The position numbers and the translations under genes were made by a program. A DNA stretch of 64,000 nt, taken from Micromonospora aurantiaca ATCC 27029. Lineage in GTDB: Bacteria > Actinomycetota > Actinomycetes > Mycobacteriales > Micromonosporaceae. Location of the stretch: the NCBI RefSeq assembly GCF_000145235.1, contig NC_014391.1, positions 1,302,001 through 1,366,000 on the forward strand. The letters are read 5' to 3'. How positions within the stretch are numbered: the stretch's first letter is position 1; every line of letters begins with the position of its first letter. Under the pieces are notes generated by a model. That model saw nothing but the letters and a program-made list of their open reading frames with translations. It was not told the DNA's origin and made no database searches. Positions 42,267-50,418 of this stretch are shown here, in pieces.

Positions 42267-44995
42267 GCGTTCCGCGTGCTGCCGTCCGCCCTGCGGCGGT
42301 CCGACGGAAGGTGGAGTCGTGGCTCGCCGAACAGGACGAGGCAGACGCCATCGTGCTACTCGCCCGGCCGCAGTGGAACGACGAACCGGTGCTCACCGTG
42401 GCTGGCAGAACCGTGCGCGTCGTGCCCTGCCCGACGCCGCTCGCAGCACGTGCCGCCCTCGCCGACCGGCCGCCGCACGAGAAGCTCGTCCTCCTGACCG
42501 ACCTCACAGACAACGAGCTGGGAGACGGTTTACTGGCCCATGTCAGCCTTCAGCAGGGGCGGAGCGTGGACCCCTGGGACCTGGTCAGCCAGACGTTCGG
42601 GGGACAGGTACGTCCGGACTCCACGCTGGTGCGTACTGGCCGGTGGGTCGCCGATGCGTTGACTGAGCTTGCGCCGGCCGTGGGCTGGCCGCCGCCGACC
42701 GGTACGATCCTGACCCGCGACCACGCCCTGAGACACCTTGCCGGAACGGTGCTCGGACTCGAACCCGACGGGCTGGACGCTGCGGGGCTGCTGCAGTGGA
42801 GCACTGACGCTCCGGCACAGATGCGCCTGGGTGACCTGCCGGTCGAATGGATCGACGGAATCGGTACGTTCCTGGTCGACGTCGCCGGTCCGGTCGCGGT
42901 ACCGGTGCTGGCAGCCGTACGCGCCGGGCACGGGGTCGATGCCATTCCGCTCGGTCTGCTGGCCGGGGTGCTCTGGCCGCGCGACTCCGCGCAGTCCTCG
43001 GACGTCGAACTCGCGGTGGCACGGACCCGCCTCGAGCCGCGCTTCGCTGGTACGCGGCTCACCGAGACCCAGGCATGGGCCTACACCGAAGCTGCCGAGG
43101 CGTGGATCTACCGCGCCCTCGACGACGAGGCAGTGCGGCACGACGCGCACCGGATCCTGCGTCGAGCCGAGGACATCGCCGAGGAGATCGGTGTCGCCGG
43201 CCGGCTTGCCGCCTCGCCCCTGCTCCCGGCCGGCTTCACCCAGCGGATGCGCGCCTTCGGCGCCGCGGTGCGGTTCTCCCTGCCGGTTGCCGGGCCGGCC
43301 GTGCCCGCCGGCGACCTGATCGAACGGGCACAGGAGCGGCTGGCCGAGGTGGAAGCCCACCGGTCGGCCGACCGGACGCGGGTGGAGACCGCCCGGATGG
43401 CGGTCCGGCTCTTGCGTTGGCTGGCCACCCCCGAGCAGCAGCCGCCCGCCACCATGCTCGATGCGGTTCACCGGCAGATTCGCGAGGACGGCTGGGTCGA
43501 CCGTGCTCGCCTCGACGTCTTCGACGGTGACGTCGACCAGATGGTCGGCGATGCTTACCGGGTCCTGCACCAGGCAGTCCACGCGCGGCGCTCCCGCCAC
43601 GACCGCCAGTTTGCTGAGCTGTTTCAGGACGCCACCGGCGCGGAACGGGATCCGGGTGCCCTGTTGCGGGTGGAGGACGTGCTGGACCGGGTGATTCAGC
43701 CGATCATCGACAATGGACGGCGCGTCCTGTTGCTGGTCCTGGACGGCATGGGAGCGGCAGCCGGAATCGAGATCGCCGAATCACTGGTGCGCAGCGGCGC
43801 CTGGACCGAATTGACCCCGCACGGCGGACAGCGTACGGGGGTGCTCGCCGCGCTGCCGACGGTTACCGCCGTCAACCGGTGCAGTCTCTTGAGCGGCATG
43901 ATCAGTGTTGGTGACCGCAGCGACGAGCTGAAGGGATTCGCGGCCCGCTTTCCGGACGGGGTGCTCCTGCACAAGGCCGACCTGCGGACGCCTGCTGGGC
44001 TGGCTGTCGACCGCGAAGTCGCCGCCGCGATCGAGGATCCGGCGGTGCCCGTGGTCGCCGCTGTCATCAATGCCATCGACGACGCCCTCGACCGGAGCGA
44101 TCCAGGCACCGTCGAGTGGAGCGCCGATACCGTCAAAGGGCTGCGCGACCTGCTCGCGATCGCACAGGACCGGGTCGTGGTGATGGTCTCCGATCACGGG
44201 CATGTCGTCGATCGCGGCTCCGAGGCCGTGGTGGGCAAGTCGGAGAGCAGCGAGAACAGATGGCGTCCCGCTACCGGTGATCCGGCCGACGGCGAACTGC
44301 TTTTTCGCGGCACCCGCGTGGCCCTCGCCGACGGCGAGCTCATCCTGCCGTGGCAGGAGGAGCTGCGGTACGGTCCGCGGAAGGCCGGCTATCACGGTGG
44401 CGCGAGCCCCGCCGAGGCGGTCATTCCGCTGTTGCTCTTCGCCTCTGGCAACGACGAGACCGTGCCCGGATGGTCGGGAGCTCCGGTCGCCAGCCCGGGC
44501 TGGTGGCGGGAACCGCTTCGTCAGACCGCACAGGCGGACCAGCCCGCGGCCGCTGCTCCCCGCACCGTGGCAGCCCGCCCGAGCCGCCGCCCGCGCGCAG
44601 TTGTACAGGACGAGAGCCTGTTCGACCTGCCCGCGGCATCGATTCCGCCACCGCTTGCCGGTCCGCCGGCTCCAGTCGATCCGGCATCGGCGCTCGTCGA
44701 AGCGCTGCTGGCCAGCCCGGTCTACGCCGATCGGCGGGGAAGCCGGGCACCCATCCCGGACGAGCGCGTGGCCGCGATGATCACCGCTTTGCTGGCAGGC
44801 AACGGCCGGGCCACTCTGGAGACGTTGGCCACCCGGGCGGGAGTGCCGGTGCACCGCATTTCCGCCACCTTCACGGCACTCCGGCGGCTCTTGCAGGTCG
44901 AGGGCTACCCGGTCCTCAGCCTGGACCCGGACGGGCGGACCGCGAAGCTGGACATCCCGCTGATGATCGAACAGTTCGTGCTGGCGCCCTCATGA
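42263..44995 (+). CDS. pglZ: BREX type 2 alkaline-phosphatase-fold protein PglZ
   Basis: The protein has 910 residues. The PglZ domain carries VLLLVLDGMGAAAG (about 488-501) and VVVMVSDHGHVVDRG (about 638-650), which supply the metal-binding Asp and His residues of the alkaline-phosphatase superfamily. The C-terminal section has a winged-helix-like stretch (LETLATRAGVPVHRISATF) after a Pro-rich linker. PglZ is the hallmark gene of all BREX types. GTG 42263 and the stop both lie in 4-nt overlaps with neighbours. Confidence 0.94.
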   Translation: MSVPRAAVRPAAVRRKVESWLAEQDEADAIVLLARPQWNDEPVLTVAGRTVRVVPCPTPLAARAALADRPPHEKLVLLTDLTDNELGDGLLAHVSLQQGRSVDPWDLVSQTFGGQVRPDSTLVRTGRWVADALTELAPAVGWPPPTGTILTRDHALRHLAGTVLGLEPDGLDAAGLLQWSTDAPAQMRLGDLPVEWIDGIGTFLVDVAGPVAVPVLAAVRAGHGVDAIPLGLLAGVLWPRDSAQSSDVELAVARTRLEPRFAGTRLTETQAWAYTEAAEAWIYRALDDEAVRHDAHRILRRAEDIAEEIGVAGRLAASPLLPAGFTQRMRAFGAAVRFSLPVAGPAVPAGDLIERAQERLAEVEAHRSADRTRVETARMAVRLLRWLATPEQQPPATMLDAVHRQIREDGWVDRARLDVFDGDVDQMVGDAYRVLHQAVHARRSRHDRQFAELFQDATGAERDPGALLRVEDVLDRVIQPIIDNGRRVLLLVLDGMGAAAGIEIAESLVRSGAWTELTPHGGQRTGVLAALPTVTAVNRCSLLSGMISVGDRSDELKGFAARFPDGVLLHKADLRTPAGLAVDREVAAAIEDPAVPVVAAVINAIDDALDRSDPGTVEWSADTVKGLRDLLAIAQDRVVVMVSDHGHVVDRGSEAVVGKSESSENRWRPATGDPADGELLFRGTRVALADGELILPWQEELRYGPRKAGYHGGASPAEAVIPLLLFASGNDETVPGWSGAPVASPGWWREPLRQTAQADQPAAAAPRTVAARPSRRPRAVVQDESLFDLPAASIPPPLAGPPAPVDPASALVEALLASPVYADRRGSRAPIPDERVAAMITALLAGNGRATLETLATRAGVPVHRISATFTALRRLLQVEGYPVLSLDPDGRTAKLDIPLMIEQFVLAPS

Positions 44996-46293
44996 CGGCC
45001 GACGTGAGCGCCCGGCGCCGACGTGACATCGTCGACGCGTTGCGCAGGGGAGTGGTGCCCGCCAACGGCCTGGATGCGCTCGCGGTCGGCCTCGACCGCT
45101 TCGTCACCGCGCTCGACGAGGATCTGGATCGCGTGGCCGGCGCGGGCAGTGTGTTCAAGGCCGTCCGGGGCGAGTACGGTGCCGGCAAGACCTTCTTCAC
45201 CCGGTGGCTCGGCGAGCGGGCGAAGCGGCGCGGATTCGCCGTCGCCGAGGTGCAGATCTCCGAACTCGAGACACCGCTGCACCGGATGGAAACCGTCTAC
45301 CGGCGCCTCGTCGAGCAGTTGTCCACCGAGCAGTTCCCGCCGAGCGCGCTGCGGCCCGTACTGGACAACTGGATCTTCGCCTTGGAGGAGGATGTCCTCG
45401 CGGCCGGCCGGGTGACCGAGGAGGATGCCGAAGCGCTCGACCGAGCGGTGGGCGAACTGCTCGAGACCCGCCTCGCGGACATCTCGCGGAGCACCCCCGC
45501 GTTCGCCGCGGCGCTGCGTGGCTACCGTACCGCCCTCGCGGACGGTGACGACGTCACCGCTGGTGGCCTCGCCGCATGGCTGGGCGGGCAGCCGCATGTC
45601 GCCGCAGCCACCCGGCGTGCCACCGGAGTCAAGGGGGACCTCGACCACTTCGGCGCGCTCAACTTCCTGCGGGGCCTGCTGACCGTGCTGCGCGACAGCG
45701 GCCACCCCGGTCTGCTTCTGGTGCTCGACGAGGTCGAGACCCTGCAGCGGGTTCGTGCGGATGCCCGCGACAAGGCCCTCAACGCCCTACGTCAACTCGT
45801 CGACGACATCTACGCCGGCCGCTTCCCTGGGTTGTTCCTGGTGATCACAGGCACGCCGGCGTTCTTCGACGGGCCACAAGGTGTCCAGCGGCTCGCCCCA
45901 CTGGCCCAACGCCTCGCCACCGACTTCGGCCCGGAGGTCCGCTGGGACAATCCTCGGGCCACCCAGCTTCGGCTGCCCGGATTCACCGAGGAGTCCCTGA
46001 CTCAACTGGGCGTCCGTGTGCGGGAAATCTACGGCGGCGATCAGGTGGGCCGCCGCGTCGACGACGGTTATCTGGGCGAACTCGCTCGTGCGGTGGCAGG
46101 GCGGCTGGGTGGCCAGGTCGGGGTGGCACCGCGGGTCTACCTAAAGAAGCTGGTCGCGGAAGTCCTCGACCGGGTCGACCAGTTCCCCGAGTGGGATCCG
46201 CGCCAGCACTACGGGCTGACCTTGCGACCCGCCGAGTTGACCGAGGTGGAGCGGAACGCGTTTGCGGCCGACGACGTCGAGCTGTCGTTATGA
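44992..46293 (+). CDS. brxD: BREX ATP-binding protein BrxD
   Basis: The 433-residue P-loop ATPase has Walker A GEYGAGKTFF (about 59-68) and Walker B LLLVLDEVETL (about 241-251), with GLFLVITGTPAFFDGPQGV beyond. This is the DUF2791-type ATPase that follows pglZ in type 2 BREX loci. It is coupled to both neighbours by ATGA overlaps, which points to fixed stoichiometry with PglZ and BrxHI. Confidence 0.91.
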   Translation: MTADVSARRRRDIVDALRRGVVPANGLDALAVGLDRFVTALDEDLDRVAGAGSVFKAVRGEYGAGKTFFTRWLGERAKRRGFAVAEVQISELETPLHRMETVYRRLVEQLSTEQFPPSALRPVLDNWIFALEEDVLAAGRVTEEDAEALDRAVGELLETRLADISRSTPAFAAALRGYRTALADGDDVTAGGLAAWLGGQPHVAAATRRATGVKGDLDHFGALNFLRGLLTVLRDSGHPGLLLVLDEVETLQRVRADARDKALNALRQLVDDIYAGRFPGLFLVITGTPAFFDGPQGVQRLAPLAQRLATDFGPEVRWDNPRATQLRLPGFTEESLTQLGVRVREIYGGDQVGRRVDDGYLGELARAVAGRLGGQVGVAPRVYLKKLVAEVLDRVDQFPEWDPRQHYGLTLRPAELTEVERNAFAADDVELSL

Positions 46294-48410
46294 GGGACAG
46301 TGTCCACTTAGACCCGGTACTGCTGCACCACGTGGTCAACAGCCTCGGTTGGGCGGACTTGCGGCCGCTGCAGCGAGACGCCCTGGCACCTGTGACCCGA
46401 GGGGACGACGCGCTACTGCTCGCCGCTACGGCGGGCGGCAAGACCGAAGCGGCGATCTTCCCGCTCCTGACACGCATGGCAGGCGAGCGTTGGGACGGCA
46501 CCTCACTGATCTATCTGTGCCCGTTGAAGGCACTGCTCAACAACCTGCTACCCCGGCTCGAACGGTACGCCGGATGGCTCGGCCGCTCGGTCGCACTCTG
46601 GCACGGCGACGTGAGCACAACGGCTCGCCGACGGACGCTGTGGGAACGCCCAGACATCCTGCTGACCACTCCCGAATCAATCGAGTCGATGCTGGTCAGC
46701 GCGAACGTGGACCATCGGATGTTCCTCGCCGGCGTACGAGCCGTCGTGGTGGACGAGGTGCACGCCTTCGCCGGCGACGACCGCGGCTGGCACCTGCTGG
46801 CGCTGCTGGAGAGGCTGACCCGGCTGGCCGGACACCCGCTGCAGCGGGTCGGGCTCTCGGCCACCGTGGGGAACCCTGACCAGTTGCTCCGGTGGTTGCA
46901 GGGTGCCGGCGCAGACAGCCGACCTGGTGTCGTCGTCGCACCCTCACGTCCCACCGAGGGAGCCCTATCCGCGTCTACGCAGCCACCCGGTCAGGTCGAG
47001 CTCGACTATGTAGGCTCCCTGGCCAACGCAGCCGTCGTCATCGCCGCGCTGCATCGAGGAGAGAAGCGGCTGGTCTTCTGTGAGTCCCGGCAGACGGTCG
47101 AGGAACTGGCACAGTTGCTCCGCGAACGCGGTGTCACCACCTTCCTCTCCCATGCTTCGCTCTCACTCGACGAGCGGCGCCGGGCAGAGCAGGCGTTCGC
47201 CGAGGCCAGAGATTGCGTCATCGTTTCCACCAGCACGCTCGAGCTCGGTATTGACGTGGGGGACCTGGATCGAGTGGTCCAGGTCGACTCACCGTCAACT
47301 GTCGCGTCCTTTCTGCAGAGGCTCGGCCGCAGCGGCCGCAGACCGGGCAGTTCGCGCAACTGCCTCTTTCTCTGCCGCAGTGCTATGGAGCTGACCAGGG
47401 CAGCCGCTCTGCTGTCATTGTGGGGCGAAGGCTGGGTGGAGCCCGTCCTCCCACCGCCCGAGCCTCGTCACATCGTCGCCCAGCAAATGCTCGCGCTCTG
47501 TCTGCAGGAGGGCCGCGTCGGCAGCCGCCTCTGGGCGCAGGCATGGAACGGGCTGGCCCCGTTTGACCACACCGCCCAGCCCGTTGTGCGTCACCTGACG
47601 GAGGAGGGCTACCTGGACAGCGACGGCGGGCTGATGTTCATCGGCACGCAGGCGGAACGCCGATTCGGCCGAAGACATTTCATGGAGCTGACGGCGGTGT
47701 TCACCGGCCCGCCGGAGTTCACCGTCCTGCACGGGCGCCAGGAAATCGGGCGGATTGACCCGAGCCTGCTCACCGAGGAGGTACGGGGCGACCGCCGGTT
47801 GCTGCTCGGCGGCCGGAGTTGGCGGGTCACCTACGTCGACTGGCGCAGACGGCGTTGTTTCGTGGAACCCGCGGACGGCGGGGGCCGAGCACGGTGGACC
47901 TCGCAGGGGTGGCTCGGGTCGAGCTTTCCGCTGACCCGAGCGATGCGGGAGGTCCTGCTCGGGAACGACCCGCCGGTGCGGTTGACCACTAGGGCGGCGA
48001 GCCGGCTCGCGACGATCCGGGAGGAGCGCTCGTCCCTGGTCCACCCGGGAGGTACCTGCGTCGTGCGTTCCCGCGGCGAGCTTCACTGGTGGACCTGGGC
48101 GGGTCTGCGGGGCAACGCTACGCTGGCCGCCACGCTCGGCGAGGTGATCGACCCCTCGCAGCGCTTCGACGACTGTGCCATCCGGCTCCGCCGGGATGTG
48201 ACAAGGGACCAGTGGCGAGCCGTGGTGACCGGAGCCGGTGAACGGTTGTGCCTTCCCGACATCGACCGGCGTGCTGTCGCCGGCCTCAAGTTCGGCGCAG
48301 CCCTGCCCGAGCGGCTTGCCGCCGCGACCCTGGCGGCACGCCTCGCCGACCTCGACGCAGCAGCAGCCGTGCTGGCGGAGCCGGTTCGCTTCGCGAATCT
48401 TTGGTGTTAA
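46290..48410 (+). CDS. brxHI: BREX DEVH-box helicase BrxHI
   Basis: The 706-residue superfamily 2 helicase of the Lhr-like group has motif I LAATAGGKTEAAI (about 44-56), motif II VVVDEVHAF (about 153-161), motif III LSATVG and motif VI LQRLGRSGRRPG (about 344). The C-terminal part resembles Lhr-core-associated domains. It is the last gene of the canonical type 2 BREX set. The stop TAA merges with a palindromic repeat that probably ends transcription against the convergent ilvD. Confidence 0.92.
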   Translation: MRDSVHLDPVLLHHVVNSLGWADLRPLQRDALAPVTRGDDALLLAATAGGKTEAAIFPLLTRMAGERWDGTSLIYLCPLKALLNNLLPRLERYAGWLGRSVALWHGDVSTTARRRTLWERPDILLTTPESIESMLVSANVDHRMFLAGVRAVVVDEVHAFAGDDRGWHLLALLERLTRLAGHPLQRVGLSATVGNPDQLLRWLQGAGADSRPGVVVAPSRPTEGALSASTQPPGQVELDYVGSLANAAVVIAALHRGEKRLVFCESRQTVEELAQLLRERGVTTFLSHASLSLDERRRAEQAFAEARDCVIVSTSTLELGIDVGDLDRVVQVDSPSTVASFLQRLGRSGRRPGSSRNCLFLCRSAMELTRAAALLSLWGEGWVEPVLPPPEPRHIVAQQMLALCLQEGRVGSRLWAQAWNGLAPFDHTAQPVVRHLTEEGYLDSDGGLMFIGTQAERRFGRRHFMELTAVFTGPPEFTVLHGRQEIGRIDPSLLTEEVRGDRRLLLGGRSWRVTYVDWRRRRCFVEPADGGGRARWTSQGWLGSSFPLTRAMREVLLGNDPPVRLTTRAASRLATIREERSSLVHPGGTCVVRSRGELHWWTWAGLRGNATLAATLGEVIDPSQRFDDCAIRLRRDVTRDQWRAVVTGAGERLCLPDIDRRAVAGLKFGAALPERLAAATLAARLADLDAAAAVLAEPVRFANLWC

Positions 48411-48459
48411 GAAGGGCCCCCTCCTCTACCGGAGGCGTTAAGAAGGGGCCCTTCCTTAC
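48406..48459. terminator. Palindromic repeat pair between brxHI and ilvD
   Basis: GTTAAGAAGGGCCCCCTCCT at 48406-48425 is followed by a full 23-bp near-palindrome at 48437-48459 (GTTAAGAAGGGGCCC then TTCCTTAC). The latter is the exact reverse complement of 181-203. Its place between two convergent stop codons suggests a bidirectional terminator. Confidence 0.65.
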
Positions 48460-48460
48460 G

Positions 48461-50308
48461 TCACTCGGGGACGCGACGGTAGGCGCCGTCGCTGGCCGAG
48501 GTCGCCATCGACGCGTACGCGCGCAGCGCCGCCGACACCGGACGCTGCCTGTCGACCGGGGTGTACGGACGGTCCCGCTTCTCCTCGGCCACCCGCCGCG
48601 CCTCCAGCTCGTCGGCGGGCACGTTCAGCTCGATCGACCGGCCCGGGATGTCGATGACGATCTCGTCGCCGTCGCGGACCAGCGCGATCAGGCCGCCCGA
48701 GGCCGCCTCCGGGGAGACGTGCCCGATGGACAGGCCGGAGGTGCCGCCGGAGAACCGGCCGTCGGTCAGCAGCGCGCAGGAGCGGCCCAGCCCACGGCCC
48801 TTGAGGAACGAGGTGGGGTAGAGCATCTCCTGCATGCCGGGGCCACCCTTCGGGCCCTCGTAGCGGATCACCACCACGTCCCCGGCGACGATCTCCTTGG
48901 CGAGGATCGCGGTCACCGCGTCGTCCTGCGACTCGTAGACCTTGGCCGGGCCGCGGAACGTCAGGCACTCCTCGGGCACACCGGCGGTCTTCACCACGCA
49001 GCCGGCCGGCGCGAGGTTGCCGTGCAGGATGGCCAGGCCGCCGTCCGCGCTGTACGCGTTCTCCCGGTCCCTGATGCAGCCGCCGGCCGCGTCGGTGTCC
49101 AGCGACGACCAGCGGTTGGTGGTGGAGAACGGCTCGGTGGTGCGCACCCCGCCCGGCGCGGCGTGGAACAGCTCGACCGCCTCCGGCCGGGCCGCGCCGC
49201 CGCGCACGTCCCAGTCGGCCAGCCACTTGTCGAGGCTGGGGGAGTGCACCGACCGCACGTCGCGGTGCAGCAGCCCGGCGCGGTCCAGCTCACCGAGGAT
49301 GGCCGGGATGCCGCCGGCGCGGTGCACGTCCTCCATGTGGTAGTTCGGGGAGTTCGGGGCGACCTTGGCCAGGCACGGCACCCGGCGGGAGATCGCGTCG
49401 ATGTCGGCCACGCCGAAGTCCAGCTCCGCCTCGCGGGCGGCGGCGAGCAGGTGCAGCACCGTGTTCGTGGATCCGCCCATCGCCACGTCGAGGGCGATCG
49501 CGTTCTCGAACGCCTCCCGGCCGGCGATCGAGCGCGGCAGCACCGAGGCGTCGTCGTTCTCGTACCACTGCTTGGCGATCTCGACGACGGTGCGCCCGGC
49601 CTCGACGAACAGCGACCGCCGCGCGGCGTGGGTGGCGAGCGTCGACCCGTTGCCCGGCAGGGCCAGGCCGATCGCCTCGGTGAGGCAGTTCATCGAATTG
49701 GCGGTGAACATGCCGGAGCAGGAGCCGCAGGTCGGGCACGCGGAGCGCTCGATCTCGCCGAGCTGGTCGTCGGTTACCGCCTCGTTCGAGGAGGCGATCA
49801 TGGCGTCGATCAGGTCGATCTTGGAGTGCACCACGCCCTCGATCGCCACCGTCTTGCCGGCCTCCATCGGGCCGCCGGAGACGAAGACGGTCGGGATGTT
49901 GAGCCGCAGCGCGGCCAGCAGCATGCCCGGGGTGATCTTGTCGCAGTTGGAGATGCAGACCAGGGCGTCCGCGCAGTGCGCGTTGACCATGTACTCCACC
50001 GCGTCGGCGATCAGCTCCCGGCTGGGCAGCGAGTAGAGCATGCCGCCGTGGCCCATGGCGATGCCGTCGTCCACGGCGATCGTGTTGAACTCCCGGCCGA
50101 CGCCGCCGGCCTCGGCCACCGCGTCGGCGACCAGGCCACCGAGGTCCTTGAGGTGGACGTGACCGGGTACGAACTGGGTGAAACTGTTCGCGATGGCGAC
50201 GATCGGCTTGCCGAAGTCGTCGTCGGTCATCCCGGTGGCCCGCCAGAGGGCCCGGGCGCCGGCCATCGTCCGACCATGGGTGGAGGTCCTCGACCGCAGC
50301 TCAGGCAT
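48461..50308 (-). CDS. ilvD: Dihydroxy-acid dehydratase
   Basis: The 615-residue Fe-S enzyme of valine/isoleucine synthesis converts 2,3-dihydroxy-3-methyl acids to 2-oxo acids. It has [29 protein letters not shown] and [16 protein letters not shown], which bring the cluster-ligand cysteines, and [19 protein letters not shown] 50308 ([10 protein letters not shown]) matches the usual start; the longer frame is noise. A CAGACT hexamer lies 7 nt before the ATG, consistent with leaderless transcription. It is convergent with the BREX operon and divergent from the GGDEF-EAL gene. Confidence 0.95.
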   Translation of the reverse strand: MPELRSRTSTHGRTMAGARALWRATGMTDDDFGKPIVAIANSFTQFVPGHVHLKDLGGLVADAVAEAGGVGREFNTIAVDDGIAMGHGGMLYSLPSRELIADAVEYMVNAHCADALVCISNCDKITPGMLLAALRLNIPTVFVSGGPMEAGKTVAIEGVVHSKIDLIDAMIASSNEAVTDDQLGEIERSACPTCGSCSGMFTANSMNCLTEAIGLALPGNGSTLATHAARRSLFVEAGRTVVEIAKQWYENDDASVLPRSIAGREAFENAIALDVAMGGSTNTVLHLLAAAREAELDFGVADIDAISRRVPCLAKVAPNSPNYHMEDVHRAGGIPAILGELDRAGLLHRDVRSVHSPSLDKWLADWDVRGGAARPEAVELFHAAPGGVRTTEPFSTTNRWSSLDTDAAGGCIRDRENAYSADGGLAILHGNLAPAGCVVKTAGVPEECLTFRGPAKVYESQDDAVTAILAKEIVAGDVVVIRYEGPKGGPGMQEMLYPTSFLKGRGLGRSCALLTDGRFSGGTSGLSIGHVSPEAASGGLIALVRDGDEIVIDIPGRSIELNVPADELEARRVAEEKRDRPYTPVDRQRPVSAALRAYASMATSASDGAYRRVPE

Positions 50309-50329
50309 GACAACCAGTCTGACACCATC

Positions 50330-50351
50330 CGCGCGGCGACTCCGCCGCGCG
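50330..50351. repeat. 9-bp GC hairpin in the ilvD/GGDEF-EAL divergent spacer
   Basis: CGCGCGGCG (50330-50338) pairs with CGCCGCGCG (50343-50351) around a 4-nt ACTC loop. It lies 22 bp upstream of the ilvD start and may overlap its promoter. No role is established. Confidence 0.4.
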
Positions 50352-50418
50352 CACCCTGTGTCCCAACAGTTGCACACCCGGTCCCCCACGGGAGGCGCTC
50401 ATCCGGCAGAGTTGACGC

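Noticed and set aside
24443..48460. Integrase, transposase or attachment-site repeats bounding the defence island
   Set aside because: None was recognised; the palindromes at 48406-48459 look like terminators, with no matching copy at the left edge of the island.
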